A DNA stretch of 57,784 bases from Rhodococcoides fascians A44A (GTDB taxonomy: Bacteria > Actinomycetota > Actinomycetes > Mycobacteriales > Mycobacteriaceae): NCBI RefSeq assembly GCF_000760735.1, contig NZ_JMEX01000005.1:482664-540447 (forward strand), read 5' to 3'. The position numbers and the translations under genes were made by a program. The notes beneath the pieces are model-generated. The model saw only the letters and a program-made list of their open reading frames with translations. It was not told the DNA's origin and did no database searches. How positions within the stretch are numbered: the stretch's first letter is position 1; every line of letters starts with the position of its first letter. Positions 19,208 through 28,342 of this stretch are shown here, one piece after another.

Positions 19208-20623
19208 ATGTCTGCATCGATGGAATACGACCTCGTGGTGATCGGCTCGGGACCCGGTGGGCAGAAGGCCGCCATCGCGGCGGCAAAGCTCGGTAAACGG
19301 GTTGCCATGGTGGAGAAGGGAAAGATGCTCGGCGGTGTCTGTGTGAACACCGGGACCATCCCGTCGAAAACTCTGCGCGAGGCCGTTCTGTACCTCACCG
19401 GAATGAATCAGAGAGAGCTGTACGGTGCCAGCTACCGTGTCAAGGCGAACATCACTCCGGCGGATCTGCTTGCTCGCACGGCCCACGTGATCGGCAAGGA
19501 GATCGAGGTCGTCCGCTCGCAGCTGCTGCGGAACCGAATCGAACTGATCACCGGCACGGGTCGCTTCCTGGATGCCCACACCGTCGACATCGACGACGAC
19601 CAACGTGGCGAGCGGATCACCGTCAAGGCGAAGAATGTCGTGATCGCCACGGGCACCGCCCCAGCGCGTCCCGCGGACATCGAGTTCGACGACTACCGAG
19701 TCCTCGATTCCGACGGAATTCTGAACCTCGAGTTCATACCCGCTTCGATGGTCGTGGTCGGTGCGGGTGTCATCGGTATCGAATATGCGTCGATGTTCGC
19801 GGCACTCGGCACGAAGGTGACCGTCGTCGAGAAACGAGACACCATGCTGGACTTCTGCGACCGCGAGATCGTGGAATCGCTGCAGTTCCATCTGCGTGAT
19901 CTGGCGGTGACGTTCCGTTTCGGTGAAGCAGTCACGGCAGTGGACGTCGGACCGTCCGGCACGGTGACCACACTAGCCAGCGGAAAACGCATACCGGCCG
20001 AGGCCGTCATGTACTCGGCGGGACGCCAGGGTTTGACCGATGCACTGTCACTGGAGAACGCGGGACTCGAAGCCGACGCGCGGGGCCGCATCTTCGTCGA
20101 CGACAACTTTCAGACGAAGGTCGATCACATCTATGCGGTCGGGGACGTCATCGGGTTTCCTGCATTGGCCGCTACATCGATGGATCAGGGACGACTGGCC
20201 GCGTACCACGCGTTCGGTGAACCGAGCAAAGGGCTGATGGACCTACAGCCGATCGGAATCTACTCGATTCCCGAAGTCTCCTACGTAGGCGCCACGGAGG
20301 TGGAGCTGACGAAGAACTCCGTCCCGTACGAGGTAGGTGTCTCGCGCTATCGGGAGCTGGCGCGAGGCCAGATAGCCGGCGACTCCTACGGCATGCTCAA
20401 GCTGCTCGTGTCGACGGAGGACAGGTCGCTGCTGGGGGTGCACATCTTCGGTTCGGGAGCCACCGACCTGATCCACATCGGCCAAGCAGTCATGGGGTGC
20501 GGTGGCTCCGTCGATTACCTGGTCGACGCCGTGTTCAACTACCCCACCTTGTCGGAGGCGTACAAGGTCGCGGCCCTGGACGTCACCAACAAGATCCGCG
20601 CGCTCGAGAGTTTCGGGGGCTGA
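19208..20623 (+). CDS. sthA: Soluble pyridine nucleotide transhydrogenase
   Basis: This is a flavoprotein of 471 residues that exchanges hydride between NADPH and NAD+. The FAD motif is [20 protein letters not shown]. The active-site region reads [16 protein letters not shown]: the second Cys of the usual disulfide is Thr, the hallmark of SthA as opposed to lipoamide dehydrogenase or glutathione reductase. The NAD(P) motif is [19 protein letters not shown], and the C-terminal interface contains [15 protein letters not shown]. The start ATG overlaps a potential divergent start on the other strand. It keeps the neighbour order sthA-PAC2-hydrolase that I recall from mycobacteria. Confidence 0.92.
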   Translation: MSASMEYDLVVIGSGPGGQKAAIAAAKLGKRVAMVEKGKMLGGVCVNTGTIPSKTLREAVLYLTGMNQRELYGASYRVKANITPADLLARTAHVIGKEIEVVRSQLLRNRIELITGTGRFLDAHTVDIDDDQRGERITVKAKNVVIATGTAPARPADIEFDDYRVLDSDGILNLEFIPASMVVVGAGVIGIEYASMFAALGTKVTVVEKRDTMLDFCDREIVESLQFHLRDLAVTFRFGEAVTAVDVGPSGTVTTLASGKRIPAEAVMYSAGRQGLTDALSLENAGLEADARGRIFVDDNFQTKVDHIYAVGDVIGFPALAATSMDQGRLAAYHAFGEPSKGLMDLQPIGIYSIPEVSYVGATEVELTKNSVPYEVGVSRYRELARGQIAGDSYGMLKLLVSTEDRSLLGVHIFGSGATDLIHIGQAVMGCGGSVDYLVDAVFNYPTLSEAYKVAALDVTNKIRALESFGG

Positions 20624-20808
20624 CCGAAGTCTCATCCAGCGGTCACAGGGAATGAACGACACGACGGGAGGTGTTCATTGGGGAGTGGGTGTCGTGAAAG
20701 CGACTTCCGGTGCTACCGCCCGAACCGCACGAGTATCCTGTCTCGAAGTCGGTTTCGGCGTCCTCCTCGCGCACCGGGCCTCGAACGAACTAGCGAAAGG
20801 GGTCCGGC

Positions 20809-21786
20809 ATGGACGAGAAGTCGAGTATGTACGAGCTGGAGTTTCCGGCTCCACAGATCTCTTCCAGCGACGGAGTGGGGCCGATCCTGGTCCACGGTCT
20901 CGAAGGATTCTCCGACGCCGGTCATGCGGTGAAGTTGGCGACGAAGCATCTGCGGGAGACGCTGGAAACGGAGTTGGTCGCGTCGTTCGATGTGGACGAG
21001 CTGATCGATTATCGGTCGCGGCGCCCGACGATGTCCTTCAAGTCCGATCATTTCTCGGACTACGACGCTCCCGAGCTCAATCTGTACGCCGTCAAGGACA
21101 ACACCGGCACGCCGTTCCTTCTGTTGTCCGGGATGGAGCCGGATCTGCGGTGGGAGAAGTTCACCACTGCGGTACGCCTTCTTGCCGAGCAACTCGGGGT
21201 TCGTCGCACCATCGGTCTCGGTTCGATCCCGATGGCGATCCCGCACACCCGCCCGCTCGGTGTGACGGCCCATTCGTCCAACAAGGATTTGGTTCCCGAG
21301 GATCAGAGCTGGTCCGGTGAGCTGCAGGTTCCCGGTAGCGCCTCGTCGCTGCTCGAACTACGGATGGCCCAGCACGGTCACGAGTCCATGGGCTTCTCCG
21401 TTCACGTTCCGCACTACCTCGCGCAGACGGATTACCCGGCGGCCGCGGAGACCTTGCTCGAGAACGTCAGCACCGCCGGCGAGCTCGACCTTCCCCTCGT
21501 CGCGCTGGGGCAGGCTGCGGCTCGCGTCAAGGAACAGGTCGACGAGCACATCACCGGCAACGAGGAAGTCCAGTCGGTCGTCCACGCGCTCGAGCGTCAG
21601 TACGACACGTACGTCGCAGCCCAGGAGCAGCAGTCGACGTTGTTGGCGAAGGATCAGGACCTTCCGAGCGGTGACGAACTGGGTGCGGAATTCGAGAAGT
21701 TCCTCGCCGAGCAGACCGGTTTCGGCACCGAGTCCGGCTCCCCGACCGACGCGGACTCCTCGGACGAGGGCCACGACAACCCGTGA
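20809..21786 (+). CDS. PAC2 family protein (proteasome assembly chaperone-like)
   Basis: This is a 325-residue protein of the PAC2 family, with GPILVHGLEGFSDAGHAVKL at the N-terminus and GLGSIPMAIPHTRP in the middle. The last ~40 residues are acidic and disordered (GSPTDADSSDEGHD). PAC2 proteins in eukaryotes help assemble the proteasome; in actinobacteria the role is unproven. The ATG follows AAAGGGG. A proteasome link is possible in this group of bacteria, but no proteasome gene is in the window. Confidence 0.83.
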   Translation: MDEKSSMYELEFPAPQISSSDGVGPILVHGLEGFSDAGHAVKLATKHLRETLETELVASFDVDELIDYRSRRPTMSFKSDHFSDYDAPELNLYAVKDNTGTPFLLLSGMEPDLRWEKFTTAVRLLAEQLGVRRTIGLGSIPMAIPHTRPLGVTAHSSNKDLVPEDQSWSGELQVPGSASSLLELRMAQHGHESMGFSVHVPHYLAQTDYPAAAETLLENVSTAGELDLPLVALGQAAARVKEQVDEHITGNEEVQSVVHALERQYDTYVAAQEQQSTLLAKDQDLPSGDELGAEFEKFLAEQTGFGTESGSPTDADSSDEGHDNP

Positions 21787-22003
21787 CCGGTTGTCGGTGA
21801 TCGATTCTTCACGGGCGGTGTCGGGTGTGATGTTTCACGCCTGACGCCGCCCTTTTCGGTGTAACGAACAGCCCCCGACAAGCCGAAACATACCTGTAAC
21901 TGTAAATCCGCTCGATATCTCGCCGATGCCGCGAACACGTGCGAGAGTCTTAAGCGACATCCCTGCCCCGGCAGGACGGAGTTCGTCGGACGAAGGAGGC
22001 GAG

Positions 22004-23041
22004 ATGAGCAATCCGCGCACACGCAAGCTGCGTCCGGTGCCGGACACTGCACCGCGGCTCGCCTTCCGCACCGTGCACGGATACAGGCGCGCCTACCGGA
22101 TCGCGGGCGAGGGCCCGGTGCTGTTGCTCATTCACGGCATCGGCGACAACTCCGAGACGTGGAACGACGTCATCCCCCACCTCGCTCAGAATTACACCGT
22201 CATCGCACCCGATCTGCTCGGGCACGGTCGATCGGACAAACCGCGCGCGGACTATTCGGTCGCCGCGTACGCCAACGGAATGCGGGATCTCCTGTCGGTG
22301 CTCGGCATCGAGCACGTGACGGTGGTCGGGCATTCGCTCGGCGGCGGCGTCGCTATGCAGTTCTCGTACCAGTTCCCGCACATGGTCGACCGTCTCGTCC
22401 TGGTGGCGTCCGGGGGCGTGACGAAGGACGTGCATCCGATCCTGAGGATCGCGTCGCTCCCCCTCGTCAGCGAGGCCGTGAAGCTGTTGCGCATCCCCGG
22501 TGCGTTGTCGCTGGTGAAGCTCGCGGGGTCGGTCGTGGGCCGAGTCAACGGATCACCGCTTCGACCGGGCGGGCTGCTGCACGACACACCGGACCTCGTC
22601 CGTGTACTGAGCGGACTCCCGGATCCGACTGCGTCCGAGGCGTATCTACGCACCCTTCGCGCTGTCGTCGACTGGCGAGGACAGGTGGTGACGATGCTCG
22701 ATCGTTGCTATCTCACCGAGAACCTGCCTGTCCTCCTGGTCTGGGGTGACGAGGATTCGGTGATTCCGATCAGCCACGCGCGCCTCGCTCACGCAGCGAT
22801 GCCCGGGTCGAAGCTCGAAGTGTTCCGCAGATCCGGTCACTTCCCGTTTCGGGACGACCCCATTCGATTTCTCCGCGTCCTCGAAGCGTTCTTCGAGGAG
22901 ACGACGACGCTCGAGTTCGACGAGGCGCGGTGGCGACACCTTCTCGCGACCGGGGTCGGAGAGGACATGATTTCCGGTAGTGCGAGTACGCGTCTGGCCG
23001 TGCTCGGCGCGATGGGCTCGGACGAGCGCAGCGCCACGTGA
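22004..23041 (+). CDS. Alpha/beta-fold hydrolase
   Basis: This is a 345-residue alpha/beta hydrolase. The oxyanion region LLIHGIGDNSETW, the nucleophile elbow VVGHSLGGGVAMQF (Ser), the acid in LVWGDEDSVIP and the histidine in RRSGHFPFRDDP give a full catalytic triad. It is probably cytoplasmic, as no signal peptide is seen. The substrate is unknown; homologues are annotated variously as epoxide hydrolases or lipases. The ATG at 22004 has AAGGAGG upstream. Confidence 0.85.
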   Translation: MSNPRTRKLRPVPDTAPRLAFRTVHGYRRAYRIAGEGPVLLLIHGIGDNSETWNDVIPHLAQNYTVIAPDLLGHGRSDKPRADYSVAAYANGMRDLLSVLGIEHVTVVGHSLGGGVAMQFSYQFPHMVDRLVLVASGGVTKDVHPILRIASLPLVSEAVKLLRIPGALSLVKLAGSVVGRVNGSPLRPGGLLHDTPDLVRVLSGLPDPTASEAYLRTLRAVVDWRGQVVTMLDRCYLTENLPVLLVWGDEDSVIPISHARLAHAAMPGSKLEVFRRSGHFPFRDDPIRFLRVLEAFFEETTTLEFDEARWRHLLATGVGEDMISGSASTRLAVLGAMGSDERSAT

Positions 23042-23101
23042 CGGCCGGGCTCGAAGGACTCCGGTGACATCGACGTCCCCGTCGACCCATAACCTGTAGG
23101 G

Positions 23102-25612
23102 GTGCTCCTCTTCGATCTCGTCCCCGATCCCACCACCGACGAGGCGCAGGATCCGGACACCCTGTTCGACATCTTTCAGGAGTGGACGGCCGAGCGCGGC
23201 CTGACGCTGTACCCGGCGCAGGAAGAGGCGCTGATCGAGCTGGTGTCGGGATCCAACGTCGTCCTGGCCACGCCTACCGGATCGGGCAAGTCCATGGTCG
23301 CCGTCGGTGCTCACTTCGCGGCCGTGGCAGCGGGGCGGCGAACGTTCTACACCGCTCCCATCAAAGCTCTCGTCAGTGAGAAATTCTTTGCGCTCTGCGA
23401 CATCTTCGGAGCTCAGAACGTCGGGATGATGACAGGTGACGCTTCGGTCAACGCGGGAGCGCCCATCATCTGCGCCACCGCGGAGATCGTCGCGAACCTG
23501 GCGCTGCGCCAGGGCGCGGACTCGGACATCGGGCAGGTCGTCATGGACGAGTTCCACTACTACTCCGAGCCGGATCGCGGTTGGGCCTGGCAGGTCCCCC
23601 TGATAGAACTCCCGAACGCACAGTTTCTTCTGATGTCCGCCACCCTCGGTGACGTCTCGTTCTTCCGGGACGATCTGACGAGGCGCACCGGCCGTGTCAC
23701 CACGGTGGTGTCCGGGACGGAACGACCGGTGCCCCTGATGTTCTCGTACGTCACCACACCGATCAGCGAGACCATCGCGGAACTCGTCGAGACACACCTC
23801 GCCCCGGTGTACGTCGTCCACTTCACACAAGCAGCTGCTCTCGAACGCGCTCAGGCTCTGACGTCCGTCAACGTCGCGTCCAAGCAGGAGAAGGCCCAGA
23901 TCGCCGATGCGATCGGCCAGTTCCGCTTCACGACGGGATTCGGCAAGACGCTGTCTCGGCTGGTCCGCCACGGCATCGGGGTCCACCACGCAGGGATGCT
24001 CCCCAAGTATCGACGACTCGTGGAGAAACTCGCTCAGGACGGCCTGCTCAAGGTCATCTGCGGGACCGACACTCTCGGCGTCGGCATCAACGTCCCGATC
24101 AGAACGGTGCTGTTCACCGGGCTGACCAAGTACGACGGAATTCGCACCCGCCAACTCCGCGCCCGCGAGTTTCATCAGATCGCAGGCCGCGCGGGCCGCG
24201 CGGGATACGACACCCTCGGTACCGTCGTCGTCGAGGCGCCGGAACACGACATCGAGAACGCACGTCTGGTCGCCAAAGCCGGTGACGACCCCAAGAAGCT
24301 CAAGCGCGTTCAACGCAAGAAGGCACCGGACGGGTTCGTGTCCTGGGGCGAGCCGACGTTCGAGCGAATCGTCGCGGCAAGCCCCGAACCGCTGACGTCC
24401 CGATTCTCGGTGAACAACTCCATGCTTCTCAATGTCATTGCTCGGCCCGGCAATTGCTTCACCGCGATGCGCCATCTGCTCGAGGACAGTCACGAGACTC
24501 GACCCGCCCAACGCAAACACATCCTTCGGGCGATCACCCTCTACCGGGGGCTCGTTGCCGCCGGGATCGTCGAGCAATCGGCCGAACCGGATGCCGACGG
24601 GAAGTACGCCCGCTTGACGATGGATTTGCAACCGGACTTCGCGCTCAATCAGCCGCTGTCTCCGTTCGCGCTGGCGTCGTTCGAACTGCTCGACACGGAA
24701 TCCGCAACACACGCCCTCGACGTCGTGTCGATCATCGAATCGACGTTGGACGACCCACGCCAGATCTTGATGGCTCAGCAGCACGCCGCACGCGGTGAGG
24801 CAGTAGCGCAGATGAAAGCCGACGGCATCGAGTACGACGAGCGGATGGAACTCCTCGAAGAGGTGACGTGGCCCAAGCCCTTGGCCGAGCTCCTCGTCCC
24901 CGCGTTCGAGATCTACCGGGGAGGCCACCCCTGGTTGAACGACGTTGCGTTGTCACCGAAATCCGTCGTCCGCGACATGATCGAACGGACCATGACGTTC
25001 GCGGAACTGATCAGTCACTACGGGCTCAGCCGCTCCGAGGGACTCGTTCTCCGCTACCTCGCCGATGCCTATCGGGCACTGCGCCAGACGGTTCCCCCCG
25101 AGGCCAGGACCGAGGAGGTGCAGGACATCACCGAATGGTTGGGCGAGCTGGTCCGTCAGGTCGACTCCAGCCTGCTCGACGAATGGGAGAACCTGACCGA
25201 CCCCGGTGAGGAACCGGAGACCAGGCCGGAGGCGTACGGCGGGGATTCTCCGAAACCGATCACCGCCAACCCCAGGGCTTTTCGAGTCATGGTCCGCAAC
25301 GCCGTCTTCAAGCGCATCGAACTCGCTGCCGGGCGCCGATGGAATGCTCTCGACGAGCTCGACGACGGCCCCGACTGGGAATTCGATCTGGAGCCGTACT
25401 TCGAGGAGTACGGCGAGATGGGCACCGGCCCGTCGGCGCGGGGCCCGGCCCTGTTCGATCTCGTCGTCGGCAAGGACGAGACGACGGTGCGACAGATCAT
25501 CGAAGATCCCAACGGGGACCAGGGATGGTCGCTCGTCGGGACGATCGACCTCGAGGAATCGAATGCCGCGGGTGAGATCGTGTTCGACGAGATCGTGGTT
25601 CAGGCGGGCTGA
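23102..25612 (+). CDS. Ski2-like SF2 helicase with DUF3516 C-terminal domain
   Basis: This is an 836-residue ATP-dependent helicase. N-terminal helicase motifs are VLATPTGSGKSMVAVG (Walker A), VMDEFHYYSEPDRG (a DEFH variant of the DEAD box), LLMSATLGD (III) and HQIAGRAGRAGYDT (VI). GVHHAGMLPKYRRLVEKLAQ is characteristic of Ski2/Mtr4 relatives. The rest (about residues 380-836) matches the actinobacterial DUF3516 region. The likely role is RNA unwinding or decay; no partner exonuclease is visible here. The start is GTG. The 3' end overlaps the convergent oxyR gene by 13 bases. Confidence 0.85.
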   Translation: MLLFDLVPDPTTDEAQDPDTLFDIFQEWTAERGLTLYPAQEEALIELVSGSNVVLATPTGSGKSMVAVGAHFAAVAAGRRTFYTAPIKALVSEKFFALCDIFGAQNVGMMTGDASVNAGAPIICATAEIVANLALRQGADSDIGQVVMDEFHYYSEPDRGWAWQVPLIELPNAQFLLMSATLGDVSFFRDDLTRRTGRVTTVVSGTERPVPLMFSYVTTPISETIAELVETHLAPVYVVHFTQAAALERAQALTSVNVASKQEKAQIADAIGQFRFTTGFGKTLSRLVRHGIGVHHAGMLPKYRRLVEKLAQDGLLKVICGTDTLGVGINVPIRTVLFTGLTKYDGIRTRQLRAREFHQIAGRAGRAGYDTLGTVVVEAPEHDIENARLVAKAGDDPKKLKRVQRKKAPDGFVSWGEPTFERIVAASPEPLTSRFSVNNSMLLNVIARPGNCFTAMRHLLEDSHETRPAQRKHILRAITLYRGLVAAGIVEQSAEPDADGKYARLTMDLQPDFALNQPLSPFALASFELLDTESATHALDVVSIIESTLDDPRQILMAQQHAARGEAVAQMKADGIEYDERMELLEEVTWPKPLAELLVPAFEIYRGGHPWLNDVALSPKSVVRDMIERTMTFAELISHYGLSRSEGLVLRYLADAYRALRQTVPPEARTEEVQDITEWLGELVRQVDSSLLDEWENLTDPGEEPETRPEAYGGDSPKPITANPRAFRVMVRNAVFKRIELAAGRRWNALDELDDGPDWEFDLEPYFEEYGEMGTGPSARGPALFDLVVGKDETTVRQIIEDPNGDQGWSLVGTIDLEESNAAGEIVFDEIVVQAG

Positions 25613-26535
25613 TTCGGGCCGGCTACCCGAGCACCGATGCGAGATATGAGGTCTGCGATCGCTCGATACTCGTCGCCGCGCGCACTCGAGGCTCGGTGGA
25701 CCAGTCCCATGGTGCGACCGGGCTTGGGGTCCGCGAACTCTCCGCTACCGAGTGCTCCCCTGCCCGTTTCCACGTGCACCGCCGAACGCGGGACGAGTGT
25801 CACGCCGAGACCGCCTGCGACGCACTGCACGACGGTGGCCAGAGACGTGGCTCTCGTGTCGCTCGACATCGGCGCGCTGTCGACGGATCGACACAGATCG
25901 AGTGTCTGATCGCGAAGGCAGTGCCCGTCGTCCAGGAGCAACATGGGCTGCCCCGCGAGTACGTTCAGCGCGAGCCCGGTTCGGCCCGCAAGGTCGTGGG
26001 CAGGCGGCACGACCAGGACGAAGTCCTCGGTGTACACAGGGATTTCGACCAGACCGTTCTCTTCGGTCGGCAAGGCGACGACGGCAGCCTCTATCGCACC
26101 GCTCCGCAGCGAGGCGAGCAGTCGTTCGGTCTGGTCCTCCACGATGAACGGCACGACATCCGGATACTCGGCGGCGATCGCCGGCAGCAGGGCAGGCAGA
26201 ACGTACGGCGCGACGGTGGGAATGAGGCCCAACCTGAGCGGGCCCGCCAACGTGCTGCCCAAGCCGGACGCTTCGGTGACGAAGCCGTCGGCCGCTTCCA
26301 GAGTGGCGCGTGCCCGCCCCAGGAGCTGATTGCCTGCAGTGGTCACCAGAACCTTTCGCGTGCTGCGCTCGACCAGCTGGACGCCGAGTCCCTGCTCCAG
26401 CGATGCGAGCGCTTGCGAGAGCGTCGGCTGGCTGACCTTCAGCCGTGCGGCCGCGGTACCGAAATGACGGTGCTCGGCCACCGCCACGAATGCGCGCAAC
26501 TGCGACAGCGTCGGCTGATAACTCTGATCGGACAT
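25600..26535 (-). CDS. oxyR: OxyR-type LysR regulator of peroxide response
   Basis: This is a 311-residue LysR-family activator. The helix-turn-helix is in LRAFVAVAEHRHFGTAAARL and KVSQPTLSQALASLEQGLG. The effector domain contains DDGHCLRDQTLDLC: two Cys (C206 and C215) separated by eight residues, matching the redox pair C199/C208 of E. coli OxyR, followed by RATSLATVVQCVAGGLGVTLVP as in that protein. It would sense H2O2 by disulfide formation. No ahpC or katG target is adjacent, which is atypical. A perfect inverted repeat overlaps its start codon (26525-26543). Confidence 0.88.
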   Translation of the reverse strand: MSDQSYQPTLSQLRAFVAVAEHRHFGTAAARLKVSQPTLSQALASLEQGLGVQLVERSTRKVLVTTAGNQLLGRARATLEAADGFVTEASGLGSTLAGPLRLGLIPTVAPYVLPALLPAIAAEYPDVVPFIVEDQTERLLASLRSGAIEAAVVALPTEENGLVEIPVYTEDFVLVVPPAHDLAGRTGLALNVLAGQPMLLLDDGHCLRDQTLDLCRSVDSAPMSSDTRATSLATVVQCVAGGLGVTLVPRSAVHVETGRGALGSGEFADPKPGRTMGLVHRASSARGDEYRAIADLISRIGARVAGPNQPA

Positions 26536-26543
26536 ACCGATCA
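26525..26543 (-). promoter_or_regulatory. Inverted repeat over the oxyR start, LysR-box type
   Basis: TGATCGG (26525-26531) and CCGATCA (26537-26543) form a perfect dyad with a five-base spacer. It contains the ATC-N9-GAT form of the T-N11-A LysR box. It includes the ATG and could mediate autoregulation. Confidence 0.45.
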
Positions 26544-26613
26544 GTCTAGGCCAACTCATCGGCAACACCTTTCGCCCGGAGTCCTCGTCGGCGCTCGCGT
26601 AGACTCTGCCGCC

Positions 26614-27291
26614 ATGGGTATCGACGTGTCGGTAGTGCGAGTGTTCACCGATCAGGACGGCAACCACGGCAATCCCCTGGGAATCGTCGACGCCCAGGAC
26701 GTCCCCGAGAACGAACGACAGGCACTGGCGCATCGATTGGGATTCAGCGAAACCATCTTCTACAGCCGCAGTTCCAGCGATCCGGCTCGCGCCGAGGCGA
26801 CCATCTACACCCCGGCGCAGCAACTGCCGTTCGCCGGGCATCCCACGGTCGGACTGTCGTGGTGGCTGCGCGCACAGGGCACCCCGATCAACGTGTTGAC
26901 CGTTCCCGCTTCCGATCTCGCGGTCCGCTACGACGGTGACGTGTCCTGGGTCAGAGCCAAGCCCGAGTGGACGCCCCACTTCGTCGAGCATCACCTGGAC
27001 TCCGCTGCCGACGTCGACGAACTCGATGCCGCGTCGTTCACCGAGGATCACCACTACGCCTGGGCCTGGACGGACGAAGGCGCAGGGCACATCAGGTCAC
27101 GAATGTTCGCACCCAGCATGGGAATTGCCGAGGACGAGGCCACCGGCTCGGCGGCAGTCTGGATCACCGGAGTACTCGGACGAGGACTCGTCGTCGCTCA
27201 GGGACGCGGTTCCGTTCTCGTCACCGGTCGCGACGGTGACTGGATCGAGCTGGGCGGCCGCACCGTTTCGGAGAACACCATCACCGTGTGA
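26614..27291 (+). CDS. PhzF family isomerase-like protein
   Basis: This is a 225-residue PhzF/DapF-fold protein. The catalytic glutamate motif GFSETIFY, the glycine-rich LPFAGHPTVG and the second-half motif EDEATGSAAVW are present. The length is shorter than the usual 270-300 residues but like the mycobacterial homologue at the same position. The reaction is unknown; family members isomerise small metabolites. It is divergent from oxyR (78-base gap), and its 3' end overlaps the convergent YiiX-like gene by 11 bases. Confidence 0.83.
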   Translation: MGIDVSVVRVFTDQDGNHGNPLGIVDAQDVPENERQALAHRLGFSETIFYSRSSSDPARAEATIYTPAQQLPFAGHPTVGLSWWLRAQGTPINVLTVPASDLAVRYDGDVSWVRAKPEWTPHFVEHHLDSAADVDELDAASFTEDHHYAWAWTDEGAGHIRSRMFAPSMGIAEDEATGSAAVWITGVLGRGLVVAQGRGSVLVTGRDGDWIELGGRTVSENTITV

Positions 27292-27943
27292 CAGCGGACA
27301 CGTCGACGAAGATCTCGTCGCCCAGCGTGACGCCGGGCACGAGAGGGAGCCGATCGCCGCTCCAGAACTTTCCGGGGTCGAACCAGTTCGCCTTCTTGTT
27401 GCCCGTCAGCAACCCCATCGAGTCGTACGTCATCGCAACCACTTCCGCGCAATACGCGGTTTCGAGGGCCGCGGATCCGGCGGCCTCGTCCTCGCGGAAT
27501 CGGCGACGAAACGTCGGTACCCGTCCCTTGAACCAACTGCCCGCCAACTTCGCCGTCGTCGGGAACGCTGTTCCGTCCATCCGCGCGATGGTGCGCATCA
27601 GCGCATCCTCCTGCTCGCGGGTCACGGGCTCACTCAACTGCCGCAGCCAGCATCGCTGCGCGTACTTGTCGGACCACTGCAGCACCGCCGCCCGTAGGTC
27701 GTGCAACTGGACCCCGCGCTGAAAGTTGCCCGTCCACAAGTCCTGCAGCGTCTTCCCCAGCTCGGCATGCCACATCAGCGGGGGTAGATCGTCGACGACC
27801 ACGGCCATTCCGACGTGGTTCACCGGACTGTTGGTCAACGTCTGTATCGCACGATCGGCCGCCGAATGCCCACGGAAGATCCAGATGTCACCGGTCCGAG
27901 TGGCATCGACAGCAGTGTCGAGCGAAATCGACGAAACAGTCAT
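27281..27943 (-). CDS. YiiX/permuted NlpC-P60-like (papain-like) protein
   Basis: This is a 220-residue protein whose motifs suggest the circularly permuted papain-like fold (YiiX/YaeF group). GDIWIFRGHSAADRAIQ starts the domain, the candidate catalytic histidine is in SPVNHVGMAVVVDD, and the candidate cysteine is in AYCAEVVAMTYDSMG. There is no signal peptide. Family members are amidases, acyltransferases or de-amidating enzymes; the substrate here is unknown. The ATG at 27943 lies right next to the tandem repeat block at 27961-28100, so its promoter would lie in or beyond the repeats. Confidence 0.65.
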   Translation of the reverse strand: MTVSSISLDTAVDATRTGDIWIFRGHSAADRAIQTLTNSPVNHVGMAVVVDDLPPLMWHAELGKTLQDLWTGNFQRGVQLHDLRAAVLQWSDKYAQRCWLRQLSEPVTREQEDALMRTIARMDGTAFPTTAKLAGSWFKGRVPTFRRRFREDEAAGSAALETAYCAEVVAMTYDSMGLLTGNKKANWFDPGKFWSGDRLPLVPGVTLGDEIFVDVSAVTR

Positions 27944-27960
27944 GAGACCCAGCGTAAAGG

Positions 27961-28100
27961 GATCGCTCCTGCCGGCTCCACTCCCGGCCTTCATGGGTCG
28001 TTCCTGCCGGCTCCACTCCCGGCCTTCCTGGGTCGTTCCTGCCGGCTCCACTCCCGGTTTACATGGGTCGTTCCTGCCGGCTCCACTCCCGGCCCCCGAT
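27961..28100. repeat. Four-copy 35-base tandem repeat
   Basis: Four head-to-tail units of exactly 35 bases begin at 27961, 27996, 28031 and 28066. All share the core CCTGCCGGCTCCACTCCCGG; the last few bases of each unit vary. The block fills almost the whole gap between two divergent genes. There are no spacers, so it is not a CRISPR array. Confidence 0.95.
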
Positions 28101-28117
28101 CCCAGTACGGTGAGGCG

Positions 28118-28342
28118 ATGAAGCTGTGGAAGGTACTCGGCCTTGCGGGCGTCGTCGGTGTTGCGGCAACCGGAGCACTCGTCGTGAAGTCGGAGCGCAC
28201 TCGCCGCGCCTACGCACCGGACGAGGTGCGCGCGCAGTTGCACCGTCGGTTCGCCGAGGCTGCGGAAACCGAACCGCCGCCGCCGCTGCCCACACCGACT
28301 CGCGGGCAGCGCCTTCGGGCGAAATTCAGCCGAGCGCGCTGA
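28118..28342 (+). CDS. Small single-pass membrane protein, hypothetical
   Basis: This is a 74-residue protein with one N-terminal hydrophobic helix (VLGLAGVVGVAATGALVV) followed by a basic and proline-rich tail (TEPPPPLPTPTRGQRLRAKF). I do not recognise a family with certainty, but short proteins of this type occur in related actinomycetes. The ATG has TGAGG a few bases upstream. The 3' end overlaps the convergent aminotransferase gene by 17 bases. Confidence 0.65.
   Translation: MKLWKVLGLAGVVGVAATGALVVKSERTRRAYAPDEVRAQLHRRFAEAAETEPPPPLPTPTRGQRLRAKFSRAR

Noticed and set aside
20624..20808. Small gene between sthA and the PAC2 gene
   Set aside because: Frames in this gap lack a supported start or motif. 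A weak TGACCG/CGGTCA inverted repeat after sthA is the only structure.
21787..22003. Regulatory RNA or riboswitch upstream of the alpha/beta hydrolase
   Set aside because: The 217-base gap shows no conserved aptamer pattern or strong hairpin, so I see only a probable promoter region.
22646..24928. A 760-codon open frame on the minus strand
   Set aside because: It lies antisense to the Ski2-like helicase and part of the hydrolase, has no recognisable motif, and is the kind of long antisense frame expected in high-GC DNA.
27961..28100. CRISPR array
   Set aside because: The 35-base units are directly joined with no spacers, and no cas gene is present.
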